NCBI GenBank assembly: GCA_023441845.1
Contig: JAEZNF010000385.1
Coordinates: 1 to 14,894 of the forward strand
DNA from: Bacillota bacterium
GTDB lineage: Bacteria > Bacillota > Clostridia > Acetivibrionales > DSM-2933
DNA length: 14,894 nucleotides
Reading direction: 5' to 3'
Position 1 is the first letter of the stretch, and each line of letters starts with the position of its first letter. The notes under the pieces are model-generated. The model searched no databases, was not told the origin of the DNA, and saw only the letters and a program-made list of their open reading frames with translations. This document shows, piece by piece, positions 7,618 to 14,888 of this stretch. A program made the translations under genes and the position numbers.

Positions 7618-8833
7618 AGAAATCAGAGATAATATTTCGCTCTATATTGACAACGAATTGGATGAGAAATCTGTTACAGAATTTGAACAGCATATTGATG
7701 AATGCGAAAACTGCAAAAAAGAGCTGGATGAAATAAAAACAGTTGTAGAATTATGCCTGAGCACTTCAGACGAAGAAAACCTTCCTGAAGGGTTTTGTGA
7801 CAATCTACACGAGAAGCTGGTGTTTGAAAAGGAAAAGATGACGGGAAAAAACAAAGCTATAAGAGTTTTTGGCAAGTATGCCGGAATTTTCTCTTCGGCA
7901 GCCGCTGTCCTACTTATTGCTTTTTTGGTATATGGGGTATGGAATAATCAGGGTAAATACAATAACACTATGAAAGATGAAGTTTCTGCTGATTTATCAA
8001 ATAAATACGCCGGTAGTTACGATAAGAAAGATTTAAAGGAACTGAAAAAGGCTGTGGAGCCCGAAGTACAGGTTGGATCAAGCAGTGAACAACCTCCAAA
8101 AGCTGAAACCGGCCGGGCTTCAGTGCAACATGACGGAGAAGGAAAATTGTATGGCTTTGATAAGGAGCCGTCAAAGGAAAATAATAATGAAGTTATTAAC
8201 TTTGGCCGTAGTATGGGGGATAAAGATATCGCAAATGCAAGTGCATATACCCTCAGTCAGGCAACACCGGCCAAAGCTTCAGATATTTACAGCGATGGGT
8301 CGGTAAAAAGGTCAGTAGTATCTGATGTTCAACCAACCCCGAGCAATGATAAAGCTATTGCTATGACTGCTTTAACATCTGTTTCAATACAGAATGTCGG
8401 AAATGTAACAATCTACAGTGATAATGCCGATGGGTTAACGGAAGAGGTTAAGAAACTGGCAGCAGGATTTGAGGAACAAAGCGAAGAGGGTATAAATGGC
8501 AGTATTAATTTAACGCTTACTTCAAAAGCAGTTGAGATGAAAGTGCTGGCTTCAAGGTATGACGAATTTATTTCCCTTTTAAAGTCAAAGTACGGAAAGG
8601 AAAATATTATTGCCGATAATAATAAAATCGAAGATTTTACAAATAAGCTTGAAGAACTGAATAGTTCATTAAGCCAACTCGATAGTGAGATAAATACAGC
8701 TGAGAAAAACAGAGCATCATTAGATGAGCTTCAGAGAATGAAGACTCAAAGAGATAATATCATAAGTCAAATTGAGAGTTACAAGGATGCTTCCAAATAT
8801 GTAAACATATCCTTGGAAATACAGGAGAGATAG
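7604..8833 (+). CDS. Membrane-anchored anti-sigma factor with DUF4349-like outer domain
   Basis: This probably holds the upstream sigma factor inactive at the membrane. The cytoplasmic amino terminus (about 1-75) contains the zinc-associated anti-sigma motif His30-x3-Cys34-x2-Cys37, with Cys4 nearby. One transmembrane helix follows at about 92-114. The outside portion has a low-complexity, Ser/Lys/Glu-rich linker to about 260. A folded region from about 262 to 409 ends in a long coiled coil and resembles DUF4349 domains, though I cannot confirm this without a profile search. The start is the ATG preceded by AAAGGAGGG eight bases upstream; it overlaps the sigma gene by 14 bases, so the two are translationally coupled. 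Signal sensing could be through the outer domain, by proteolysis or conformational change (inference). The protein has 409 residues. Confidence 0.85.
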   Translation: MKTCEEIRDNISLYIDNELDEKSVTEFEQHIDECENCKKELDEIKTVVELCLSTSDEENLPEGFCDNLHEKLVFEKEKMTGKNKAIRVFGKYAGIFSSAAAVLLIAFLVYGVWNNQGKYNNTMKDEVSADLSNKYAGSYDKKDLKELKKAVEPEVQVGSSSEQPPKAETGRASVQHDGEGKLYGFDKEPSKENNNEVINFGRSMGDKDIANASAYTLSQATPAKASDIYSDGSVKRSVVSDVQPTPSNDKAIAMTALTSVSIQNVGNVTIYSDNADGLTEEVKKLAAGFEEQSEEGINGSINLTLTSKAVEMKVLASRYDEFISLLKSKYGKENIIADNNKIEDFTNKLEELNSSLSQLDSEINTAEKNRASLDELQRMKTQRDNIISQIESYKDASKYVNISLEIQER

Positions 8834-8836
8834 CCC

Positions 8837-8893
8837 ATGAAATTTGAAAAGTTGGATAAAGCTTGTATTTGCCGGGAAAAGCCTGCTTTTTAG
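8837..8893 (+). CDS. Possible 18-residue small protein after the anti-sigma gene
   Basis: An ATG four bases after the anti-sigma stop is preceded by AGGAG at nine bases' distance and opens an 18-codon frame, MKFEKLDKACICREKPAF, ended by TAG. It has a CxC pair and is basic, but no family can be named. The frame is too short to judge by composition, and the binding site overlaps the end of the upstream gene, so it may be fortuitous. Confidence 0.22.
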   Translation: MKFEKLDKACICREKPAF

Positions 8894-8922
8894 TGATTTC
8901 TTTCCGGAGAAATATTAGCCCT

Positions 8923-8957
8923 AAAAAATAACAGTTGTTTACGGCTGTTATTTTTTT
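8923..8957 (+). terminator. Intrinsic terminator of the sigma/anti-sigma operon
   Basis: AAAAAATAACAG (8923-8934) and CTGTTATTTTTT (8945-8956) form a twelve-pair perfect stem around a ten-base loop, with the 3' arm ending in a seven-T run. The A-rich 5' arm makes it partly symmetrical, so it could also work on the other strand. Confidence 0.87.
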
Positions 8958-8966
8958 GTGTACAAT
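8938..8966 (+). promoter_or_regulatory. Candidate promoter 1 for the DUF3006-polA operon
   Basis: TTTACG (8938-8943) and TACAAT (8961-8966) are 17 bases apart. The -35 lies in the loop of the preceding terminator, so termination and initiation signals would overlap. This gives a start near 8973 and a leader of about 55 bases. Confidence 0.4.
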
Positions 8967-8982
8967 ATACTTTGTGGATATT

Positions 8983-9010
8983 TTGCTAAAAAAGAATAGT
9001 GTTTTACAAT
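8983..9010 (+). promoter_or_regulatory. Candidate promoter 2 for the DUF3006-polA operon
   Basis: TTGCTA (8983-8988) and TACAAT (9005-9010) are 16 bases apart. A start near 9017 would leave only about a dozen bases before the ATG and would run into the ribosome binding site, so it is less comfortable than the upstream candidate despite a better -35. Confidence 0.33.
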
Positions 9011-9028
9011 ATGTTAGAGGTGAATTTA

Positions 9029-9223
9029 ATGGTTATAAGCGCAGTGGTTGACAGAATAGAAGATGGAAATGCAATACTTTTATCTGAGGGGATAGGTATA
9101 GAAATCAGTATTCCGGTTAATTCAATGGATTGTACATATAATAAGGGTGATATGGTATCACTATCCATAGATAATGACATGGTTACTACCGGTTTATCCA
9201 GAAAGGCCGACAATGAAAAATAA
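9029..9223 (+). CDS. Small DUF3006-like protein
   Basis: This 64-residue protein opens with AVVDRIEDGNAILL, followed by an alternating hydrophobic strand pattern and IPV, then a Gly-Asp turn (KGD) and another strand. This is the look of the small beta-rich DUF3006 proteins, which typically begin with a VDRIEDG-like motif and are common in Firmicutes without an assigned function. The start is the ATG preceded by GAGGTG about nine bases upstream; an in-frame ATG ten codons earlier lacks a binding site. Its last 11 bases overlap the start of polA, so polA translation is probably coupled to it. No membrane segment is visible. Confidence 0.82.
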   Translation: MVISAVVDRIEDGNAILLSEGIGIEISIPVNSMDCTYNKGDMVSLSIDNDMVTTGLSRKADNEK

Positions 9224-11915
9224 TAAAATAATGATTGTAGACGGAAACAGCATATTGAACAGGGCGTATTACGGACTTCAGGGAAGTAAACTTCTTGCAA
9301 CAAGCGACGGGCTTTATACCAATGCTGTTTTCGGGTTTATAAATATTTTAAATAAGTATCTTGATGAAGAAAAGCCGGAGTATTTATGTGTGGCTTTTGA
9401 TCTGAAGGCTCCTACATTCAGGCATAAGGAATTCGAAGCTTATAAAGCTAACAGAAAGGGTATGCCGGGTGAGCTGGCTGTCCAGGTTCCGGTTATAAAA
9501 GATGTTCTCGATGCTATGAATATAAAAAGGCTTGAGTACGAAGGCTATGAGGCAGATGATATTTTGGGCGCCGTTTCTCTTTGTGCGGAGGGTAGGGGAA
9601 TGGATGTAATAATCATTACCGGTGACAGGGATTCTCTCCAGCTCGCTACAAAGACGACGCGTATTAAAATACCTACGACAAAAGCATACAAGACCGAAAC
9701 CGAGGAATACGACTATGACAGGGTAATTGAAAAGTACGGGGTTACGCCGACACAGTTTATAGATGTCAAAGGCCTTATGGGAGATAAATCCGACAATATT
9801 CCGGGTGTACCGGGAATAGGTGAAAAAACTGCCACAGATCTTATTAAAAAATTCGGCAGCATAGAAGCCTTATACGAGAACATTGACCAGGTCGAGAAGG
9901 CCGGGGTAAGAGAAAAACTGTCAAACAACAAGGAACTTGCATTTATCAGCAAGAAGCTGGCTACAATTGAGAGGAACATGCCTGATTTGTGCGATATTCA
10001 ATATATCGACCAACTTGAAAGAAAGGAAATTGATAAGGATAGACTTTATCGGCTTTTTAAACGCCTGGAATTCAAGAGCTTCATTGAGAAGTATAACCTG
10101 ACTCCCCAAAAGCCTAAATCGGTGCCTGTTTCAAAGCAGGTTGAATGTATTAATGGGATTGAGAAACTTAAAGAAATAAAGAATATGATAAATGAGACAC
10201 GTGAGCTATCCATATACTGTTTGTTGGACAGGATTGATGACTTTGGAAGTGAGCTTTCGGGCATCGGAATTTCATGGAAAGAGGAAGAGTCGGTATATGT
10301 TGATTTAAATGAAGGACTGAACCAAGTCCATTTTATTCAAGAGTTCAAGGAAATATTTGAAGATGCCGGTATTAAAAAGTATGGGCACGACTTGAAGAAT
10401 TTTATCGTTTATCTTAAGAGAATGGGCGTGAATTTTGACGGACTTGGCTTTGATACTATGATAGGGGCTTATATTTTAAATCCGTCCCGTGAAACATATA
10501 CAATGTCGGAATTGGCAGAAGAATACCTCGGTATGGAAGTCGGTTCAATCGAGCAGCTTGCGGGGAAAGGGAAAAGCTTTCAGCCCTTCAAGGCTCTTCC
10601 GCTTGACCAAATATCCTCTTTAGCAGGTATGTACGCTGAATTAATTCAAAAAATCCGTGCTGTTATTGGGGGGAAGCTTACTGAGAATGCCCAGACCACT
10701 CTCTACTATGATATAGAGCTCCCGCTTGTTGAAGTGCTTGCAGATATGGAGTATTGGGGCTTTAAGGTAAATACCGGCGATTTGAAGGAGTTTTCGGTAG
10801 AGCTTGAAAGCAGGATAAACCTTCTCATAAATGAGATATACTTTATGGCAGGGGAAGAATTCAATATAAATTCAACGAAGCAGCTTGGTGTTGTTTTATT
10901 TGAAAAGCTTAAGCTTCCTGTGGTAAAGAAGACAAAGACAGGTTATTCTACAGATGCCGAAGTGCTTGAACAACTGGCTCCGATGCATGAGATAGTATTG
11001 AAAATACTGGATTACAGGCAATTGGTCAAGCTCAAGTCTACCTATGTGGAAGGCCTTATAAATGTGTTGAACCCCAAAACAGGCAGAATTCATTCAAGTT
11101 TTAACCAGACTGTTACGGTAACAGGAAGGATCAGCAGTACCGAACCGAATTTACAGAACATACCGGTAAAGCTTGATATGGGCAAGAAAATCAGAAAGGT
11201 TTTTGTGCCTGAAAGTGATGAATATGTTCTTTTAGACGGCGATTACTCACAGATTGAGCTGAGGATCCTTGCACATATTACATCCGACCAGAACATGATC
11301 TCGGCATTTGAAAATAACGAGGATATACATACCTCAACTGCTTCGAGGGTTTTTAACATTCCAAAGGAAAATGTCACATCTCTTATGAGATCAAGGGCAA
11401 AGGCTGTAAACTTCGGGATTGTCTATGGAATCGGCGATTTCAGCCTCTCAAGGGATTTGGGCATAACCAGAAAGGAAGCTAAGAAGTATATTGACGAGTA
11501 CCTTAATGAATACAGCAGCGTGAAGCAGTATATGCACGATATAGTGGTAAAGGGCAAGGAAGACGGCTTTGTTACAACCCTTTTCAACAGGAGAAGGTAT
11601 CTGCCCGAGCTTAAGGCGAGTAATTTCAATGTCAGGTCCTTCGGAGAACGTATTGCAATGAATACACCCATACAGGGAAGTGCGGCAGACATAATCAAGA
11701 TTGCCATGGTCAATGTCTTTAGGGAGTTAAAGAACAGGAGACTAAAGTCCAGATTGATTTTGCAGGTTCATGACGAATTGATTATCGAGGCCCATATTGA
11801 TGAGAAGGAAGAGGCTGAAGCAATATTGAAGGAAGGTATGGAGAAAGCGGCAGACCTGGCAGTGCGTCTGCAGGTTGATGTAAAGGCCGGGTATAACTGG
11901 TTTGAAATAAAGTAA
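9213..11915 (+). CDS. polA: DNA polymerase I
   Basis: This enzyme fills gaps and removes RNA primers during replication and repair. The 900 residues contain three regions. The 5' nuclease (about 1-295) has Asp10, Asp63, the EADD acids at 113-116, Asp138/Asp140 and GDKSDNIPGVPGIGEKTA. The 3'-5' exonuclease-like region (about 310-490) lacks the catalytic acids: the first motif reads IYCLLDRID where DTETD is expected, and the position of E. coli Asp424 is Phe397. The polymerase has motif A Asp677, motif B Lys730/Tyr738 and motif C His-Asp-Glu at 853-855. All of these are offset by 28 from E. coli numbering. It is therefore probably non-proofreading, as in several Bacillus and Thermus Pol I enzymes. 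The ATG overlaps the preceding gene by 11 bases with only a weak AAAGG upstream; translational coupling likely compensates. Confidence 0.97.
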   Translation: MKNNKIMIVDGNSILNRAYYGLQGSKLLATSDGLYTNAVFGFINILNKYLDEEKPEYLCVAFDLKAPTFRHKEFEAYKANRKGMPGELAVQVPVIKDVLDAMNIKRLEYEGYEADDILGAVSLCAEGRGMDVIIITGDRDSLQLATKTTRIKIPTTKAYKTETEEYDYDRVIEKYGVTPTQFIDVKGLMGDKSDNIPGVPGIGEKTATDLIKKFGSIEALYENIDQVEKAGVREKLSNNKELAFISKKLATIERNMPDLCDIQYIDQLERKEIDKDRLYRLFKRLEFKSFIEKYNLTPQKPKSVPVSKQVECINGIEKLKEIKNMINETRELSIYCLLDRIDDFGSELSGIGISWKEEESVYVDLNEGLNQVHFIQEFKEIFEDAGIKKYGHDLKNFIVYLKRMGVNFDGLGFDTMIGAYILNPSRETYTMSELAEEYLGMEVGSIEQLAGKGKSFQPFKALPLDQISSLAGMYAELIQKIRAVIGGKLTENAQTTLYYDIELPLVEVLADMEYWGFKVNTGDLKEFSVELESRINLLINEIYFMAGEEFNINSTKQLGVVLFEKLKLPVVKKTKTGYSTDAEVLEQLAPMHEIVLKILDYRQLVKLKSTYVEGLINVLNPKTGRIHSSFNQTVTVTGRISSTEPNLQNIPVKLDMGKKIRKVFVPESDEYVLLDGDYSQIELRILAHITSDQNMISAFENNEDIHTSTASRVFNIPKENVTSLMRSRAKAVNFGIVYGIGDFSLSRDLGITRKEAKKYIDEYLNEYSSVKQYMHDIVVKGKEDGFVTTLFNRRRYLPELKASNFNVRSFGERIAMNTPIQGSAADIIKIAMVNVFRELKNRRLKSRLILQVHDELIIEAHIDEKEEAEAILKEGMEKAADLAVRLQVDVKAGYNWFEIK

Positions 11916-11928
11916 AAGGGTGTTTATC

Positions 11929-12528
11929 TTGAAAATAATCGGAATAACAGGTCCTATAGGGAGCGGAAAAAGTACTGTTACCGGAATACTGTCGGCTGAA
12001 TTCGGTGCGAAAATTATAAATGCCGATGAAGTATCAAGGCTTGTGGTGGAAAAAGGCCAACCGGCGTATAATGAAATTATTGCCTGCTTTGGTACGGATA
12101 TTTTAGATGAGTCAGGCAGATTGAACAGGAAAAAGCTTTCAAACATCGTGTTTCAGGATAGTGAGAAGCTTGAGCTTCTTAATGGCATTACGCATAAATA
12201 TATAGTTGATAAAATTGCAGAAGAAATCAATAAAGTGAGGGTAGCTAAAGCGGCTGAGCTCATTGGGTTGGAATGCATTATTCCTGTGGAACACGGATTT
12301 ATGGACGTCGTTGATGAGGTATGGATTGTAACGGCCGATATGGATATCAGGATAAAGAGGATAATGGTAAGGAGCGGCTTATCGCATAAGGAAGCAATTG
12401 ACAGGATTAATTCCCAGAAATCTGAGGAAGAATACCTAAAAATAGCAAATAGGGTTATATATAATAATGGGAGTCTGCCTTTGCTTAAAGAGAAAATTAA
12501 AGCGCTGGTAAATAAAAATATAGGGTGA
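11929..12528 (+). CDS. coaE: Dephospho-CoA kinase
   Basis: This performs the last step of coenzyme A synthesis, ATP-dependent phosphorylation of the 3'-hydroxyl of dephospho-CoA. The 199-residue P-loop kinase starts with IIGITGPIGSGKST. It then shows the NADEVSR stretch, whose Asp is the expected catalytic-site acid, and the RLNRKKLSNIVF and NGITHKYI blocks of CoaE. The segment that usually reads PLL(F/V)E is here PVEHGF, an unusual but not clearly damaging change. I place the start at TTG because AAAAGGG lies eight bases upstream; a GTG at 11920 is in frame but sits inside that binding site. It follows polA by 13 bases and overlaps or abuts slt. Confidence 0.93.
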   Translation: MKIIGITGPIGSGKSTVTGILSAEFGAKIINADEVSRLVVEKGQPAYNEIIACFGTDILDESGRLNRKKLSNIVFQDSEKLELLNGITHKYIVDKIAEEINKVRVAKAAELIGLECIIPVEHGFMDVVDEVWIVTADMDIRIKRIMVRSGLSHKEAIDRINSQKSEEEYLKIANRVIYNNGSLPLLKEKIKALVNKNIG

Positions 12529-12533
12529 TGATT

Positions 12534-13118
12534 TTGTCCCGGTCTTTTAAAAAAATTATTATTTCGGTATTAATTACGGCGGTAGTGTGCGCATTGGTTA
12601 TAAACGGCATTCCTGCAGTGTTAAAGGTAATATATCCAATCAGGTATAAAGAATATGTATTAAAATATTCTGAAATTTATAATGTTGATCCATATCTGGT
12701 ATTTTCAATGATAAAAGCTGAAAGCAATTTTGATGCCAATGCCTTATCGAACAGGAATGCGAGAGGCTTGATGCAGATTACCGACACAACAGGAAAATGG
12801 ATAGCCCAGAAGCTAAAGGTAGAGGACTTTACTGTAAGTGACCTGTACGAACCTGAGACAAATATAAAGTTCGGATGCTGGTATATAAATTTTCTGAAAT
12901 ATAGAGAGTTTAAAGATGCCAACGAGGATGAAAACAAAACGGCTCTTATTATAATGTCATATAATGGCGGGAGTAATAATGTAAAAGAGTGGATTAAGAG
13001 AAACGGTAGTTACGAATTGACATATGAGCAAATACCTTTTAAAGAAACAAGGAATTATCTGAAAAAGGTAAGGGATTATAATGTTATGTATAAAAAGCTG
13101 TACAGGGAGATTATTTAA
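12534..13118 (+). CDS. Membrane-anchored lytic transglycosylase (SLT domain)
   Basis: This cleaves peptidoglycan glycan strands with formation of 1,6-anhydro-muramyl ends. A basic start and a hydrophobic segment (about 8-31) form a signal anchor or signal peptide. The SLT domain covers about 36-190: the catalytic Glu63 lies in MIKAESNFD, followed by the NARGLMQITDTTG motif, and MSYNGG stands in place of the common AYNAG. Of three possible starts (GTG 12525, ATG 12528, TTG 12534), the TTG is best spaced from the GGTGAT pairing sequence at 12524-12529; the ATG would add two residues and overlap the coaE stop codon. It is the last gene of the polA run. Roles in growth or spore wall remodelling are both possible. 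No terminator is visible before the convergent gene ten bases away. Confidence 0.93.
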   Translation: MSRSFKKIIISVLITAVVCALVINGIPAVLKVIYPIRYKEYVLKYSEIYNVDPYLVFSMIKAESNFDANALSNRNARGLMQITDTTGKWIAQKLKVEDFTVSDLYEPETNIKFGCWYINFLKYREFKDANEDENKTALIIMSYNGGSNNVKEWIKRNGSYELTYEQIPFKETRNYLKKVRDYNVMYKKLYREII

Positions 13119-13128
13119 TGTTTGTTGA

Positions 13129-13542
13129 TTAAAGGGCCAATCTTCTATTTGGTCTGTATTTATCAAAATTAATAGGGTTATCTGATTTGGAGCTAGGTTT
13201 GTCCTGATAAAAGGATTTATAATTATGAGAAGAACTCTTAAAGCATTCGTCGCAAAACCTTCCTGAAGCTATTGAACGCCCGCATGCCTCGCAGCTTAAA
13301 AAGGTATGCTCTTTTTCAACAATCTCAAGCCTGTATTCCCTCAAGTAGTGTTTAATCATGCTAATTGGAACACCAAGTACCGAAACAACTTCGAACACAT
13401 TAGCTCTAGGGTGAGAAATAAGGTAATCTCTTATTTGGTTAAAATTGAAATCATCTTTTTCTTCACAGCTCGGGCAAATGTCTTTTGCGGTAATGTCCTG
13501 GAATAGTTTTTTGCATATAATACAGTTTTTTGCTTCATACAT
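13129..13542 (-). CDS. yvyF: YvyF-type flagellar-operon zinc protein
   Basis: The 137-residue protein has four CxxC pairs: Cys7/Cys10, Cys23/Cys26, Cys84/Cys87 and Cys97/Cys100. They are arranged as two zinc ribbons around a helix-turn-helix-like middle (about 45-72, ANVFEVVSVLGVPISMIKHYL). A basic tail ends in RPNRR. This matches the layout of the YvyF family, often found in flagellar and late-competence clusters of Firmicutes and of uncertain molecular role. Here no flagellar gene is adjacent. The start is the second ATG of the frame, since AAGGA stands nine bases before it and directly abuts the first one. A good sigma-A-type promoter lies about 40 bases upstream. The gene is convergent with slt. 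Confidence 0.83.
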   Translation of the reverse strand: MYEAKNCIICKKLFQDITAKDICPSCEEKDDFNFNQIRDYLISHPRANVFEVVSVLGVPISMIKHYLREYRLEIVEKEHTFLSCEACGRSIASGRFCDECFKSSSHNYKSFYQDKPSSKSDNPINFDKYRPNRRLAL

Positions 13543-13587
13543 GTTACTCATTCCTTACAAATATATTTTGGCCATTTTCATACTTTA

Positions 13588-13616
13588 ATTATACCTTTTG
13601 TAGTGTATAATGTTAA
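13588..13616 (-). promoter_or_regulatory. Sigma-A-type promoter of the YvyF gene
   Basis: Read on the minus strand, TTAACA (13616-13611) and a perfect TATAAT (13593-13588) are exactly 17 bases apart, with the -35 matching five of six positions. Transcription would begin near 13581, about 40 bases before the start codon. A TATAAT also occurs on the plus strand at 13606-13611, overlapping this -35, but without a convincing -35 of its own. Confidence 0.65.
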
Positions 13617-13733
13617 TGAACACAGGGTCTCAATTTTGTTATAGGTATTTAGTACTATTGGCGTTATTAAGGTGTTTTAGAAAACGATGAAGGCGCCGGT
13701 ACTTTAATTTGCTTAAAGAGGGGTTTGATTTGA

Positions 13734-14600
13734 TTGAAAAACAGCACAAAGGGTTTATTGTATCTTATTTTCACTATATTCTTTTTTAGTACATATGAAG
13801 TTGTAAGCAAGACTTTGATAGATAAAGTGAATCCATTCCAGATAAATTTTATACGTTTTTTTATAGGCGGGATCATACTGCTGTTTTTTCTTATAATAAA
13901 AAAGGATTTGCTGATAAGCTTTAAAGATATGTTGTCGGTGGCTGCCATAGGCATTTTAAATGTTGTGCTCAGTATGAACGTCGTACAACTGGCATTATAT
14001 GTGCCGGGGTCCAAAGCTTCGGTATCGGCAGTAATATTCAGCAGCAATCCAATTTTTGTTTGTATATTTGCATCTTTTATGGACAATGAAAAACTCAGCT
14101 TAAAAAAGATTATAGGTTTACTGATAGGTATTGCAGGGATACTTACAATATTCTTTGAAAAAATGGGCTTCTCTGATTTTAAGAGCCCGGTTTTAGCACT
14201 TATTTCGGCTGTCTTGTATGGACTTTACACTGTATTGGGAAGAAAAATATCTGTCAGAATCGGCAGTCTCAAAATGAACGCCTATTCATTCCTGATAGGA
14301 AGCCTTGCTCTGCTGCCCGTACTGCTTATCTTTAAAATGCCGGTTTTAAAATTCGATTATTCCGGGATTTGGCAGGTTTTATACTTATCGGTTTTTGTAA
14401 CAGGCATTGCATATCTTACTTATTTCAAAGGTCTTTCTATTGCGGGTGCGGGTAAGGGGTCACTCGTTTTTTTTATGAAACCTGTACTGGCAAGTGCCAT
14501 TGCTGTTATATTTTTAAGGGAGCATGTCACATTAAATCTTATTGCAGGGACTTTACTGATTCTATGCGGCATAGGAACGGTTGTTAAATCCAAGACATAG
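13734..14600 (+). CDS. EamA-family (drug/metabolite transporter) membrane protein
   Basis: This is a polytopic inner-membrane permease with the two tandem EamA repeats of the drug/metabolite transporter superfamily, about residues 5-137 and 150-285. Ten hydrophobic segments can be traced. The first repeat begins GLLYLIFTIFFFSTYEVVSK, and the second contains LYGLYTVLGRKISVRIGSL. The last helix ends in GIGTVVKSKT. The substrate cannot be inferred. The start is TTG, with AGAGGGG about ten bases upstream; an upstream in-frame TTG is cut off by a TGA. The TAG stop coincides with the first bases of an inverted-repeat element (14598-14749). If that element is removed together with one TA, the frame would run on for nine more residues (YIERTKEFS), so the carboxy terminus may have been trimmed by an insertion. 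Confidence 0.9.
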   Translation: MKNSTKGLLYLIFTIFFFSTYEVVSKTLIDKVNPFQINFIRFFIGGIILLFFLIIKKDLLISFKDMLSVAAIGILNVVLSMNVVQLALYVPGSKASVSAVIFSSNPIFVCIFASFMDNEKLSLKKIIGLLIGIAGILTIFFEKMGFSDFKSPVLALISAVLYGLYTVLGRKISVRIGSLKMNAYSFLIGSLALLPVLLIFKMPVLKFDYSGIWQVLYLSVFVTGIAYLTYFKGLSIAGAGKGSLVFFMKPVLASAIAVIFLREHVTLNLIAGTLLILCGIGTVVKSKT

Positions 14601-14749
14601 TAGTTCGCAACACATCTTATATTATATAGATAAACAACCTTATAATTCAATTTATCCATTGCTCAAAAAGCGTTAAGGTATCGCTATTTTTCGCAATGGT
14701 TATTTTAAGGTATAAAGTTGTTTATCTTTAGTTTCGCTACAAACTACTA
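14598..14749. mobile_element. MITE-like inverted-repeat element or large structured RNA
   Basis: TAGTAGTT at 14598-14605 is the exact inverse of AACTACTA at 14742-14749. Inside, 14628-14662 and 14693-14727 are complementary at 28 of 35 positions without gaps, including perfect blocks AGATAAACAAC/GTTGTTTATCT and CCATTGC/GCAATGG. The tip is a small AAAAAGCG/CGC-TA-TTTTT hairpin. Both ends carry TA, which would fit a TA target duplication as made by IS630/mariner-type elements. It encodes nothing. A non-mobile structured RNA or an elaborate terminator is the main alternative, because no second copy is present in this window. Confidence 0.45.
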
Positions 14750-14810
14750 TATTGAACGCACGAAAGAATTTTCATAAAGAATTGAGCGATCAATGGATCA
14801 AAGTATATGA

Positions 14811-14856
14811 TTTTGCGAAAAAATATAATTGGAAATGTAAAAAGTTTTTCGCAAAA
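14811..14856. repeat. 12-bp perfect inverted repeat
   Basis: TTTTGCGAAAAA (14811-14822) and TTTTTCGCAAAA (14845-14856) are exact inverse copies around a 22-base spacer. TATG/CATA extend the stem beyond a one-base bulge. The same TTTTTCGCAA word also occurs at 14689-14698 inside the neighbouring element. No T-run after the stem suggests termination. Confidence 0.6.
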
Positions 14857-14861
14857 CATAC

Positions 14862-14888
14862 AGGAAGAGAAATTACATTTCTCTTCCT
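14862..14888. repeat. 12-bp perfect hairpin at the window edge
   Basis: AGGAAGAGAAAT (14862-14873) and ATTTCTCTTCCT (14877-14888) are perfect inverse copies with a three-base loop. The six bases left in the window after it contain no T-run on the plus strand. It may terminate a transcript arriving from the right-hand side, outside the window, or be part of the structured stretch that begins at 14598. Confidence 0.55.

Noticed and set aside
11929..12528. CoaE as a non-functional or divergent kinase because the PLL(F/V)E segment is changed
   Set aside because: The P-loop, the NADEV acid and the remaining blocks are intact, and that segment varies between bacterial CoaE proteins.
13680..13733. 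Riboswitch or attenuator ahead of the EamA gene
   Set aside because: Only short partial complementarities (such as GTTTT/AAAAC and GGC/GCC) can be drawn, with no terminator-like stem and T-run.
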